Below are positions 8,191-16,871 of a stretch of DNA of 64,000 bases, piece by piece (within the stretch, counting starts at the first letter, position 1; the number at the start of each line of letters is the position of its first letter). Below the pieces are notes generated by a model. That model made no database searches. It was not told the DNA's origin and saw only the letters and a program-made list of their open reading frames with translations. The stretch is from Halioglobus japonicus (GTDB lineage: Bacteria; Pseudomonadota; Gammaproteobacteria; Pseudomonadales; Halieaceae): positions 372,001-436,000 of the forward strand of contig NZ_CP019450.1 of the NCBI RefSeq assembly GCF_001983995.1, given 5' to 3'. Both the position numbers and the translations under genes were made by a program.

Positions 8191-10470
8191 CTAGAAGCTC
8201 AGCGAAAATTCCACGCCGTAGTTTGTTCCCTGGGTGTACTGGCCGAAGGTCACCAACGGCTCAATCCGCACCCGACGTGCGTACACCTCGTCGGTGAGAT
8301 TGCGACCGAAGGCGGTAATACGGTAGTTAGCCCAGGCGTAGCTCAGGGTCAGGTCGAGGTTCTCAATCGAATCGATGGTGCCCAGTGGGTCGTTATTGAG
8401 AATCGTCTCAATCTGGTCCTGATAGCGGTAGGACAGATAGGCGGAGAAATCACCGGGGCCAATTGTGCGCGTGTACGTAGTGGACAATCCAAAGGTATTC
8501 TCGGGCGCATTGCGCACGATCAGACCGGAGTTATCCGTGGCGATAGCGTCGCCGTTCAAATCGGCGACAAAGTCATCGTATTCCGCGTCCAGATAGCCGT
8601 AGGCTGCGCGCAACGACAGGCTCTCGGTGAGCTGCGCCTGCAGCTCCAGGTCGACACCGAAAATATCGACGGTCGCCGCATTGACCACGTTCGTGGCAAC
8701 AATACCCGGTGCCGTTTCAATCAATACTTCTTCCTGCTTATCAGAGTAGTCGCTGTAGAACACCGAGGCATTGAAGATCACGCGGCTCTCAAACAGCGTG
8801 CTTTTCATGCCTAACTCAAACGTATCCACGAACTCAGGATCATAGGATTCAGCTGTGGAGAAGTCAGTGTTACGACCGAAGTAGCCGCCGCTCTTGAAAC
8901 CCTCTGCATAGGATGCGAAGAACATGATGTCTTCGCTGTAGTCATAGGAGGCACTGATCTTGGGTGACAACTCGCTCCAGTCGTCACTCAGGTCGGTCCG
9001 GGTCAACGCCGGCTGCGACATGGTCAGTGGGTCGTAAAATACGGAGTTGCTGCCGGTAAAGTCTTTCTCTTCATACGTGTAGCGCAGGCCACCGGTAATG
9101 GTCCACTTGTCACTGATGAACCAGTCGGCCGAGAGGAAGCCCGCCCAGGCCATGGTGTCCTGGGACTGCTCCGCGTAGCCGATAGTCGTTGGTGTGAAAC
9201 CCGCACCCCCGGGTACACCGGGCACAATCGAGCCAATCTGGTCTAGCACATAGAACAACTGGTGGGTAGAGAAGTCCTGGGTGTATTCAGATTCCCAGTA
9301 GTACACACCTGCAATCACTTCCAGGCTATCGCCAATTTCAGTCGCGAGACGGAATTCCTGGCTGAACTGGTCGTAGGTTTGCTCAAAGCTCAGGAACAGG
9401 AAAGGGGCGGAACTGGCGTCATATTCCGAGACAGTGTTTTCTTCCTGATCACGATAGCCGGTAATAGAGGTCAGCACCGCGCCACCGAGATCCCAATCGA
9501 CCGTCAGAATGCTGGTGTCATACTCGGTATCGTTGGGATTGCGCCCATTCATGGAGTTGTGTTCTTCGTCGCTGCCTTCATCGAAGGCCTCACAACCCTG
9601 CTCAGGTCCCCAGGGCACGAACGGTATCGGCGACAGGGTGCAGACCAGGTCTTCCGGCTGGTTGAAGTTCGACCAGGCACCGACATCTGTCTCGTCCTTG
9701 TTCTTCTCGTAGTGGAACTTGACGCTCAAATCATCGGTAGGTTGCCCCAACAGCGCAAAGCCATAGGTTTGATAATCGTCGCCGCCCACATCCTTATCGA
9801 GTGTCGTGTTGTGGATCCAGCCATCACTGTTAATCGAGTTGGCAAACAGCTTTATGCCAAGGCGGTCTTCGATAATCGGCGCATTGACCACCGCTTTATA
9901 GTCTTCCCGCCCCTCACTGCCTACCGTGATGCTTGCGTCAACACCCCAGTCCAGTGTCGGATCGGTGCGGATAACATTGATGACCCCGCCGATGGTGTTG
10001 CGGCCGAACAGCGTGCCCTGCGGCCCTCGCAGCACCTCGATGCGTTCGATATCAAAGTTGTTGAGCAACTGACCGCTACTCACCCCCAGGTATACCCCGT
10101 CGAGCATGACCCCAATGGCAGGATCAAAGCTCTTGTCGATTTCCTGGTAACTGACCCCGCGAATACTGATGGAGGAGCCACCTGGCACGGTATTGATATT
10201 GCGGATAATCACATTCGGGGTAATACCCTGAATGTCTTCGAGCCGGCGGATACTGGGGTCTTTAAGCTCAGAGGTGATTGCGGTCACCGCGATTGGCACA
10301 TCCTGAACCGATTCGGCGCGCTTGCGGGCCGTCACTATGACCTCCTCTAGCGCGAGACTCTGCTGTTGGGAATGGGCAGTCGATGGCATCACTGCAGCCA
10401 TCAGGGCCAGGGAGACACTCGCGCCAAGCACGCGGCGAGGGCTAACGAAACGACAAGCTTGCATACACAC
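8191..10470 (-). CDS. TonB-dependent outer membrane receptor
   Basis: A 759-residue receptor with a signal peptide (cleavage after STAHS), a TonB box and plug start LEEVIVTARKRAESVQDVPI, the plug motif ERIEVLRGPQGTLFGRNTIGG near residue 145, a 22-strand barrel, and the C-terminal aromatic end SLSF. The QDVPIAVTA plug type belongs to the large marine/sphingomonad-like group whose substrates are mostly unknown. It is divergent from the carotenoid oxygenase gene and probably co-transcribed with the ABA4-like gene, so a lipophilic or terpenoid substrate is conceivable but unproven. Translation may begin at the ATG at 10470 or at the ATG at 10464. Confidence 0.92.
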   Translation of the reverse strand: MCMQACRFVSPRRVLGASVSLALMAAVMPSTAHSQQQSLALEEVIVTARKRAESVQDVPIAVTAITSELKDPSIRRLEDIQGITPNVIIRNINTVPGGSSISIRGVSYQEIDKSFDPAIGVMLDGVYLGVSSGQLLNNFDIERIEVLRGPQGTLFGRNTIGGVINVIRTDPTLDWGVDASITVGSEGREDYKAVVNAPIIEDRLGIKLFANSINSDGWIHNTTLDKDVGGDDYQTYGFALLGQPTDDLSVKFHYEKNKDETDVGAWSNFNQPEDLVCTLSPIPFVPWGPEQGCEAFDEGSDEEHNSMNGRNPNDTEYDTSILTVDWDLGGAVLTSITGYRDQEENTVSEYDASSAPFLFLSFEQTYDQFSQEFRLATEIGDSLEVIAGVYYWESEYTQDFSTHQLFYVLDQIGSIVPGVPGGAGFTPTTIGYAEQSQDTMAWAGFLSADWFISDKWTITGGLRYTYEEKDFTGSNSVFYDPLTMSQPALTRTDLSDDWSELSPKISASYDYSEDIMFFASYAEGFKSGGYFGRNTDFSTAESYDPEFVDTFELGMKSTLFESRVIFNASVFYSDYSDKQEEVLIETAPGIVATNVVNAATVDIFGVDLELQAQLTESLSLRAAYGYLDAEYDDFVADLNGDAIATDNSGLIVRNAPENTFGLSTTYTRTIGPGDFSAYLSYRYQDQIETILNNDPLGTIDSIENLDLTLSYAWANYRITAFGRNLTDEVYARRVRIEPLVTFGQYTQGTNYGVEFSLSF

Positions 10471-10653
10471 CTCAGAATCTTATTTGTATTATTTTTGAAC
10501 AGAATAGCCTCACAATGACAATTAAACAATCCGTTCATCCTGTTTTATTTTCAAAAAGATTGCTCTAGCATGCACAGGTCCGGCGGGATTCGCCCGGCCA
10601 AATGCGCCACGCAGCCGCGCGCCGCAAACCCGAGATTCGCGGAGACGATATCT

Positions 10654-12264
10654 ATGAGCCCCACCCTGACTACCCTTGTTGTTATTGTTTTCGGCCTGTT
10701 GATAGCGCGCAGATTTTTAGCCCCCGTGTTGGTCGGCCGCTGGATAGCGCGGTTGCGCGCTGACCCTGCCATTGACGAGTACAACGCAGCCAGCGCTTAC
10801 AGCCAAAGGGGATTTGACCCGGTCCATACCGAGCTCGCGCATGTCGCTCTGCCCATTCAGGGTGAGCTTCCGCCTGACTTGCAAGGCGCATACCTGCGCA
10901 ACGGCACCAACCGGCAGGTACAGGACAGTCGCTCGCGGCTGCACATGTTCAATGGTGCCGGCATGCTGCATCAAATCCAGTTCCGCGACGGTCAGGCGTG
11001 GTACTCAAACACCTTTGTTCGCACACCCAGGTTCGAACATGAGCGCGCCGCCGGACACGAACTCTATCCCGAATTCGGTGATATCGCAGGCAATGGCAAG
11101 AAGGGGTTTGCGCGCATCATCAGCAGCGCCATGGCCCAGCGCTTTGGTCTGGCGCCAAAGATGAGTAACGAGACCAGCGCTTCCTCCACCACGGCGATTC
11201 AGTACCATCACGGCAAACTTTACGCTCTGCAGGAAACCGCCCATCCCTTTGCGCTGGAGACGCGCATGGAGAACGGCCACCTGGTCATTAGCGGCAAGGG
11301 GGCATTTGACGAACTCGACGGCGTGCTCACCGGGCCCTTCACCGCCCACCCGAAGATAGATCCCGCCAGTGGCGATTGGCACTCCTTCAGCACCCACCTG
11401 CAAAGCGGCAAAATTTTCTATTCAGTGCTCGCCGCAGGGCAACTGAAGTTTTACCGCGAGATCACCGAGGCCAAGCCCGCCCTGGCTTTCGTCCACGATG
11501 GCTTTCTCACCCCTAATGCCGCCGTGTTCCCGGACTTGTCACTACGCTTTGATGGCGGCCAGATGTTCAAGGAGCACGCCAGTCCGTTTTACTATGACCC
11601 CGACTATGAGATGCGCTTTGGCGTCATTGATCGCAATGACCCTGAGCACGCGGAGGTGCGTTGGTGCGATACGGGCATGGACGGCCATATCTGGCACACG
11701 GTGAATGGCTGGGAGGAAGCCCGCGCTGATGGCGGCGCCGATCTGGTCCTGGTGGCGCCGGTATTTCGCGCCTATCCGAGCAATGTGCCCATTCACTCGC
11801 CCCAAGAGCCGCATGCGCACCTGTATAAATTCCGTTTTGACCTGGCCACCGGTGAACGCCGCGACAGCCGCTGCCTGCTGGAACACTTCTATGAGCGCCC
11901 CAGCTTCAATACCGCCTGGATAGGCAAGCAGACCCGCTACGCCTACCTGCTCGACGAAGAAGGCGCGGGCGGCGTCATGGCCAGCGGCGTGCTCAAGTAC
12001 GACATGATCGACGAGCAAGCCGTGGGTGAGTTCAGCTACGGCGACTACCGCGGTGGCGAAGCCTTGTTTGTACCGCGCGAAGGAGCGACGGAAGAAGACG
12101 ACGGCTATCTGATCGAGCTGCTAATGGCGGACGAGGACGCGGCTGTGCTGGTGCTTGACGCCCGCAACATGACAGAACTGGCCCGGCTACCACTGCCCCA
12201 GCGCGTCCCCTACGGTGTCCATGGCTGCTGGCTCGATGCCAGCCAGCTAGAAACCCTGGCCTGA
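10654..12264 (+). CDS. Carotenoid cleavage oxygenase (RPE65/CCD family)
   Basis: A 536-residue non-heme iron dioxygenase that would cleave carotenoids or apocarotenoids, or stilbene-like compounds as in lignostilbene dioxygenases. The four iron-binding histidine segments can be seen: TAHPKIDPASGDWHSF (about residue 230), AFVHDGFLTPN (about 280), SPQEPHAHLYKFRFD (about 390) and YGVHGCW near the C-terminus. PPDLQGAYLRNGTN and HMFNGAGMLHQ mark the N-terminal blade. A hydrophobic N-terminal helix (LTTLVVIVFGLLIARRF) suggests membrane attachment, which would suit a lipophilic substrate. I chose the ATG at 10654. It is divergent from the TonB receptor across 183 bp. Confidence 0.92.
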   Translation: MSPTLTTLVVIVFGLLIARRFLAPVLVGRWIARLRADPAIDEYNAASAYSQRGFDPVHTELAHVALPIQGELPPDLQGAYLRNGTNRQVQDSRSRLHMFNGAGMLHQIQFRDGQAWYSNTFVRTPRFEHERAAGHELYPEFGDIAGNGKKGFARIISSAMAQRFGLAPKMSNETSASSTTAIQYHHGKLYALQETAHPFALETRMENGHLVISGKGAFDELDGVLTGPFTAHPKIDPASGDWHSFSTHLQSGKIFYSVLAAGQLKFYREITEAKPALAFVHDGFLTPNAAVFPDLSLRFDGGQMFKEHASPFYYDPDYEMRFGVIDRNDPEHAEVRWCDTGMDGHIWHTVNGWEEARADGGADLVLVAPVFRAYPSNVPIHSPQEPHAHLYKFRFDLATGERRDSRCLLEHFYERPSFNTAWIGKQTRYAYLLDEEGAGGVMASGVLKYDMIDEQAVGEFSYGDYRGGEALFVPREGATEEDDGYLIELLMADEDAAVLVLDARNMTELARLPLPQRVPYGVHGCWLDASQLETLA

Positions 12265-12296
12265 TATCGCGATTCTGGAATCTCACGCGGCCCGCT

Positions 12297-12333
12297 GTGA
12301 TCAATGCGTGATCAACATAAGCAAGACTTATGT
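12297..12333. promoter_or_regulatory. Direct repeat plus inverted repeat after the carotenoid oxygenase gene
   Basis: GTGATCAA occurs twice with a 3-bp gap (12297-12315). It overlaps by one base a perfect inverted repeat, ACATAAG-N5-CTTATGT (12315-12333). There is no T-run, so a terminator is doubtful and an operator is possible. The rest of 12265-12671 has no gene I can support, apart from the palindrome at 12616-12631. Confidence 0.3.
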
Positions 12334-12615
12334 GACCACTTAGTAAATATGAGTTGTGCCGGGGCGGATGGACCTAGAATGACCTTTGCGCAATAGGACT
12401 GCCCACAAAGAACAATGGCAAATATCAAGGATCGCTGTGCATCTCCAGCCTGGCGACCACGCCAGAATTTGCCTTCGCTGCGCCACTAGCGACGCAGCCC
12501 CGCAGGATGCAGGGCCGACAACATTTAAGCCCAGATGAACGCTGCTTCCGGCCTGGTCATAGCTCGGACAAAACTGACCACTGCACAACCGCCACAACCA
12601 GAGCTCTTCCACTTG

Positions 12616-12631
12616 TTACACGAATGCGTGT
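12616..12631. promoter_or_regulatory. Perfect palindrome before the zinc-receptor-like unit
   Basis: TACACG-AATG-CGTGTA has 6-bp perfect arms and lies 41 bp before the GTG start of the small exported protein gene. The position suits an operator or promoter element. It does not match the AT-rich Zur consensus, so the regulator is unknown. Confidence 0.3.
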
Positions 12632-12671
12632 ACCCTTGATCAATTAATCAGCCGACCAATACCCCAACCCT

Positions 12672-12959
12672 GTGATTTCCGCCCTCAAACAAGCTCAATC
12701 CGCGCGCATTTTTGCGCTGCTGGCGCTGCTGCTTGTGGCGGGCATGCAATCGGTTGAAGTCGCACATGGCCATTTCGAACCTAGTGAAGAGGTCGAATGT
12801 TTGGTCTGCGACACCTGTTCCCTGCTGGCGGTCACAACACCGGCGGTCACACCCCTCTCTGTTTTCCAAGCGGCGACGACTGGCAGTGACACTACGCTCG
12901 CTGCTTATCAGGCACTGACTCGCCACTACGACGGCCGCGCACCCCCTCACTTTTCCTGA
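12672..12959 (+). CDS. Small exported Cys/His protein upstream of ZnuD-like receptor
   Basis: A 95-residue protein starting at GTG, with an N-terminal hydrophobic signal (IFALLALLLVAGMQSV), then HGHFEPSEEVECLVCDTC, a short segment with two His and a CLVCDTC motif that could bind a metal. It ends 37 bp before the receptor gene on the same strand, so the two are likely one operon. Small proteins with a signal helix followed by a His/Cys motif often precede zinc-type TonB receptors in Gammaproteobacteria. I infer a periplasmic metal-related role. It could also be a membrane protein if the signal is not cleaved. Confidence 0.6.
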   Translation: MISALKQAQSARIFALLALLLVAGMQSVEVAHGHFEPSEEVECLVCDTCSLLAVTTPAVTPLSVFQAATTGSDTTLAAYQALTRHYDGRAPPHFS

Positions 12960-12996
12960 AATAGCCCCTTTTTTACTATTTTTTCAGGAGAGAACC

Positions 12997-15228
12997 ATGA
13001 AGCGTTTGATATGCCTCGCAGTCGCTGCTGCGTCCGCGTCGGTCGCAGCCGAAGACCGTACCCTCGAGCACGTGCTCGTTTCCGTGCCCATTCACAAACA
13101 GGAGGCGGACACCGCCCTGCCCGTCACCATTCTCAGCGGTGACGAATTGCGCCGCCAGGCCGCCACGACCATTGGCGAAACTCTCGGCAACCGTGCCGGT
13201 ATCGCCAATTCCACCTACGGACCGGGCGTCGGCCGACCCGTGATTCGCGGCCAGCAGGGCCCGCGCGCCATTACCCTGCAGAACAATATTCTGTCTGCTG
13301 ATGTCTCCAGCCTGAGCCCGGATCATTCTGTGAATGTTGAAGCGCTGACCGCCGAGAGCATCGAGGTTTTGCGCGGCCCCTCCACCCTGTTGTATGGCGG
13401 TGGCGCTATTGGCGGCGTCGTCAACGTCATCGACAACCGTATTCCACGCCAGCCGGTCGATGGCATCGACGGAGCGGTTGAGTATCGCTATGACGACGCG
13501 TCCGACATGGACGCGGGCGTCTTCATGGTGGAAGCCGGTCTTGGGAATTTCGCCTTCCACCTCGATGGCACGACGCGCGAGACCAGTGATCTCGATATTC
13601 CCGGCATGGCCATTGATGAGGCGGCGCTGGAAGCTCAGGAAGAACTGCTTGGACATCATGACGAACATCACGATGACGAACACGGTGATGAACACAACGA
13701 ACATGATGAACACGGTGAAGACGAGGTCGAGAACACCGACGGCTATATCGCCAACACCGACAGTGATACCGACGTCCTCACGGGTGGCTTCAGCTTCCAC
13801 TTTGGCCAGGGCAGCTTTGTCGGCCTATCCGTCAGCCACCTGGAAAGTGAATATGGCATTCCACCGGGCACCCATGACCACGACCATGGCCACGACGAAG
13901 AGCACGAGGAACATGGCGAGGAACACGATGACCACGACGAGCACGGCGAAGAGCATGATGAGCACGACGAGCACGACGAGCACGGCGATGAACATGACGA
14001 GCACGAGCATGGCGAAGAAGAAGAGGAAGTCATCCGCCTCGATATGGAGCAGACCCGCTACGACGCCATGCTGCACCTGCAAAACCCATCGGACAGTATT
14101 GAGGCCGTGCGTGGTTTCCTGACCTATACCGACTACGAACATGCCGAACTCGAAGGCGTAGAGGTAGGCACCATGTACAACCGCGAGACCTGGGAAACCC
14201 GCCTGGAGATGGTTCACGACGCGTTCCTGGGCAACAACGGTGTGATCGGCCTGCAATATCGCGCCGACGAGTTTGAAGCCGCCGGCGAGGAGGCCTACGT
14301 ACCCAAGACCGACAGTTCAGAGCTGGGTCTGTTCCTGCTGGAGGACTTCCACAGTGGTGACTGGATCTACGAGGCAGGCCTGCGCGTTGACCTGGTGGAG
14401 CGCGACCCGGACGCGGCAAACGCCTCCGAAGAAGACTTCACCAGCTACTCGATCTCCGGTTCCGCACTCTGGCAGTTCAGTGACACCTGGCAGGCCGGTG
14501 TTTCACTGTCGCGTTCTGCGCGTGCTCCGGCCACTGAAGAGCTGTTTTCCAATGTTGACGCGATGGATCCAGAGGAATACGTGACGCACGCGGCCACAGG
14601 CATCATTGAGGTCGGTGACCCTGATCTGGATGAAGAAGTGTCAGTCAATGCTGACCTCGCCCTGCAGTGGCACGCGGGTGAATCCTGGGCAGAGCTGGCG
14701 TTCTTCTACAACACCTTCTCCGACTATATTTTCCTGCTCAACAGCACCGAGGAAGTCGACGAAACCGCCATCTACTTTTACGAGCAAGAGGATGCGGATT
14801 TCTACGGTGTCGAACTGGAAAGCGAATTCCATCTGACGGAAGTTGGCGGTGGCGCACTGGCCCTGGGTCTGCGCGGCGACATGATCAGCGGCGAGTTTGA
14901 CTCCAGCGGTGATGTTCCGCGACTCCCACCCCTGCGTCTGGGCGCCTCCCTCAGCTGGACCGGCGATGCCTTCAGCACCTGGGTGAGCGTGCTCGACGCC
15001 GCTGATCAGGACAACCCCGGTGACTTCGAAACCGAAACAGACGGCTACACCCGCTGGGATATGGGCGCGGACTATCGCTGGACGTTCTCAGACAACAGCG
15101 ACCTGTTGGTGTTCTTGAAATGGAAGAACATTGGCGACGATGAGATCCGCCTGAGCACCTCGTTCCTGCGCAACTACGCGCCGGAGGCCGGCGAGTCCGT
15201 TGAAGCCGGTATTCGCCTCAGGTTCTAA
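12997..15228 (+). CDS. ZnuD-like TonB-dependent receptor with His/Asp/Glu-rich loops
   Basis: A 743-residue outer membrane receptor with signal peptide (SASVAAED), plug (LPVTILSGDELRRQAATTI, VLRGPSTLLYGGGAIGGVVN) and a barrel ending in GIRLRF. Two very acidic, histidine-rich insertions stand out: residues about 218-245 (HHDEHHDDEHGDEHNEHDEH) and about 291-345, a run of HD/EH/HGEE units. Such loops are the hallmark of ZnuD-type zinc receptors, which import zinc under starvation. It probably forms an operon with the small Cys/His protein. Nickel or copper uptake cannot be excluded from sequence. The loops are coded by near-repetitive GAxCAC units, so repeat-length variation is possible. Confidence 0.88.
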   Translation: MKRLICLAVAAASASVAAEDRTLEHVLVSVPIHKQEADTALPVTILSGDELRRQAATTIGETLGNRAGIANSTYGPGVGRPVIRGQQGPRAITLQNNILSADVSSLSPDHSVNVEALTAESIEVLRGPSTLLYGGGAIGGVVNVIDNRIPRQPVDGIDGAVEYRYDDASDMDAGVFMVEAGLGNFAFHLDGTTRETSDLDIPGMAIDEAALEAQEELLGHHDEHHDDEHGDEHNEHDEHGEDEVENTDGYIANTDSDTDVLTGGFSFHFGQGSFVGLSVSHLESEYGIPPGTHDHDHGHDEEHEEHGEEHDDHDEHGEEHDEHDEHDEHGDEHDEHEHGEEEEEVIRLDMEQTRYDAMLHLQNPSDSIEAVRGFLTYTDYEHAELEGVEVGTMYNRETWETRLEMVHDAFLGNNGVIGLQYRADEFEAAGEEAYVPKTDSSELGLFLLEDFHSGDWIYEAGLRVDLVERDPDAANASEEDFTSYSISGSALWQFSDTWQAGVSLSRSARAPATEELFSNVDAMDPEEYVTHAATGIIEVGDPDLDEEVSVNADLALQWHAGESWAELAFFYNTFSDYIFLLNSTEEVDETAIYFYEQEDADFYGVELESEFHLTEVGGGALALGLRGDMISGEFDSSGDVPRLPPLRLGASLSWTGDAFSTWVSVLDAADQDNPGDFETETDGYTRWDMGADYRWTFSDNSDLLVFLKWKNIGDDEIRLSTSFLRNYAPEAGESVEAGIRLRF

Positions 15229-15243
15229 GAACTACCTCACACT

Positions 15244-15273
15244 CGCGCCGGCCGGCTCTGGTTGGTCGGCGCG
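15244..15273 (+). terminator. GC-rich hairpin after the ZnuD-like gene
   Basis: CGCGCCG and CGGCGCG pair across a 16-base interval that can extend the stem further, starting 16 bp after the receptor stop codon. No U-run follows, so termination would be weak or factor-assisted. Confidence 0.4.
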
Positions 15274-15318
15274 ATCCCTCCTCCACGACCCACCCTCAAG
15301 CCCTAACCGGCGAGCGCT

Positions 15319-15337
15319 GCCAGTTCGGTGAACTGGC
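15319..15337. promoter_or_regulatory. 8-bp perfect inverted repeat before the APH-like gene
   Basis: GCCAGTTC-GGT-GAACTGGC lies about 100 bp before the APH-like start. No T-run follows it. Its size and symmetry suit a dimeric repressor such as the TetR protein encoded just beyond that gene, but no second copy was found to support this. Confidence 0.35.
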
Positions 15338-15438
15338 TTCTATCACGACAGCCATTGACCAGAAGGTAATTATATAGTCAACGATCCTACCCTATGCTCT
15401 TGTTATCAGCAGCACAGCCATCGGCCAAGGACGATTCC

Positions 15439-16866
15439 ATGACAGCAGAAACATCGAGCAAAACCTTTGACCAGGACCAGTTTAAAGCCGAGTGTATTGC
15501 GGGCATCACGGACTGGGTCGCAGAGAATCTGGGTGGCACGGTCGTCTCTACCAAGCGTCTGGAGCGTTGGCGGCCACAGTGGAAAGTGAGCTATACGGTC
15601 GACGGGCAAGAGCACGCTGTGCTGGTGCGAGGCAATCGCCCGAATGCCGGCGAGCACGACTTGCGCTTTGAAATGGATGTAATGGCGGCACTGGAGGCCA
15701 ACGACATTCGGGTGCCGCATATCTATGGCTGGATGGACACCCCCAAGGCATTCGTCATGACCTGGATCGATACCGAAGACCGCGCCCCGGGCATGCTGCA
15801 CACCGCGATTGAAAATCCCACAACCATGAGCGACGAGCGCTGGCAGGCCATGCTCAGCTACATGGATCACCTCGCCCAGGTGCACGCTGTACCGGTCTCC
15901 GAATTCACCCACATCAAGTCGCTGTCCGAGCCGCCCGAGACCGCTGCCGATATCGCCCTGCGGGCCACCGAGCGCATGTATATGGCCGGTGTTTACACCA
16001 ACAACAACGATTCCGTATTCGAGTTCCTGCAGCACTGGCTGCGCCGCAATGTGCCCGAGCACCGCACCAAAGCGAGCTTCATAGCCGGCGATGCCGGCCA
16101 GTTCATGTCCGCCGGTACCGAAGTTCTGGCCCTGCTGGACTTCGAAATTGCCAATATCGGTGACACTCACTGGGACCTGGCCTGCTTCCGGGGAAGACAC
16201 CCCTATGAAAACATGGGTGATATTCCTGCACTGTACCGACGCTACGAAGAAGTCACGGGCGAACCCGTCGATCTACCGGTGGTGGCCTATCACACCGTGG
16301 CCTTTTTACAGTTGGCCGGTATTGCCACTAAGTTTTTCGGCGACCCCAAAGCTATTGGCGGCAACTGGATCGAGGGCATGCTTGAATACGCGAGCATTAC
16401 CCGCCGGGCCTGCGAAGCCATTGCCGAGCTACAAGGCTTTGAGCTGGACTACGACCTCACGCTGCCGGAACCTGCCTTCAAAAGCCTGGAGGAATCGGCA
16501 CTGCAAAAAATGCTCGCTGATATTGCGCGGCTCCCCACCTCGAGCGCCTTTCAGGATTGGGAACGCGACCTGTTACACGCCATTCCGGAATTCCTGCTCA
16601 ACCACAGCCGCTATCGCGACTGGTTCGAAGGCGAAAGCATTCGCGACATTAACGAACTCACGGGGGGACGTCACACCGATCTGACGGCGGCGGACAAGGC
16701 TATCGTCGCCCTCATCGCCCACAATGATTCCGATGACGACGAAGCGCTGGTGCGGATCATGCACCACCGCTCGCTGCGTTTGTCGATGATTATTGCAGGC
16801 ACCAATCCTGACCCGGACAACCCACTGTTCCACATTCTCGACCCGATTCTCGCCGCGGCGGACTAA
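15439..16866 (+). CDS. Aminoglycoside phosphotransferase-like (APH) family protein
   Basis: A 475-residue protein with an APH/choline-kinase-like fold: nucleotide-loop region (RLERWRPQWKVSYTV), hinge AFVMTWIDTED, and the catalytic/Mg segments IAGDAGQFMSAG and VLALLDFEIANIGDTHWDLACFRGR. Members next to acyl-CoA dehydrogenases phosphorylate hydroxyacyl substrates, but none is adjacent here. The usual HGDxxxxN loop reads AGDAGQFM: the Asp is kept, while the preceding His and the metal-binding Asn are not. A C-terminal helical extension of about 150 residues is longer than in simple APHs. I chose the ATG at 15439 over 15394. The TetR gene behind it is convergent (5 bp gap). The substrate is unknown. 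Confidence 0.72.
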   Translation: MTAETSSKTFDQDQFKAECIAGITDWVAENLGGTVVSTKRLERWRPQWKVSYTVDGQEHAVLVRGNRPNAGEHDLRFEMDVMAALEANDIRVPHIYGWMDTPKAFVMTWIDTEDRAPGMLHTAIENPTTMSDERWQAMLSYMDHLAQVHAVPVSEFTHIKSLSEPPETAADIALRATERMYMAGVYTNNNDSVFEFLQHWLRRNVPEHRTKASFIAGDAGQFMSAGTEVLALLDFEIANIGDTHWDLACFRGRHPYENMGDIPALYRRYEEVTGEPVDLPVVAYHTVAFLQLAGIATKFFGDPKAIGGNWIEGMLEYASITRRACEAIAELQGFELDYDLTLPEPAFKSLEESALQKMLADIARLPTSSAFQDWERDLLHAIPEFLLNHSRYRDWFEGESIRDINELTGGRHTDLTAADKAIVALIAHNDSDDDEALVRIMHHRSLRLSMIIAGTNPDPDNPLFHILDPILAAAD

Positions 16867-16871
16867 CTCGT

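Noticed and set aside
9262..10350. Long plus-strand open frame of 362 codons opposite the TonB receptor
   Set aside because: It is a shadow of the receptor gene: no ribosome site, no family resemblance, and the minus-strand frame has a complete receptor.
12340..12612. Minus-strand open frame of 90 codons in the gap after the carotenoid oxygenase
   Set aside because: No ribosome site, no recognisable motif and low-complexity Cys/Trp-rich content typical of a random frame.
12616..12631. Zur box before the ZnuD-like unit
   Set aside because: The palindrome is GC-rich at its arms and does not fit the AT-rich Zur consensus.
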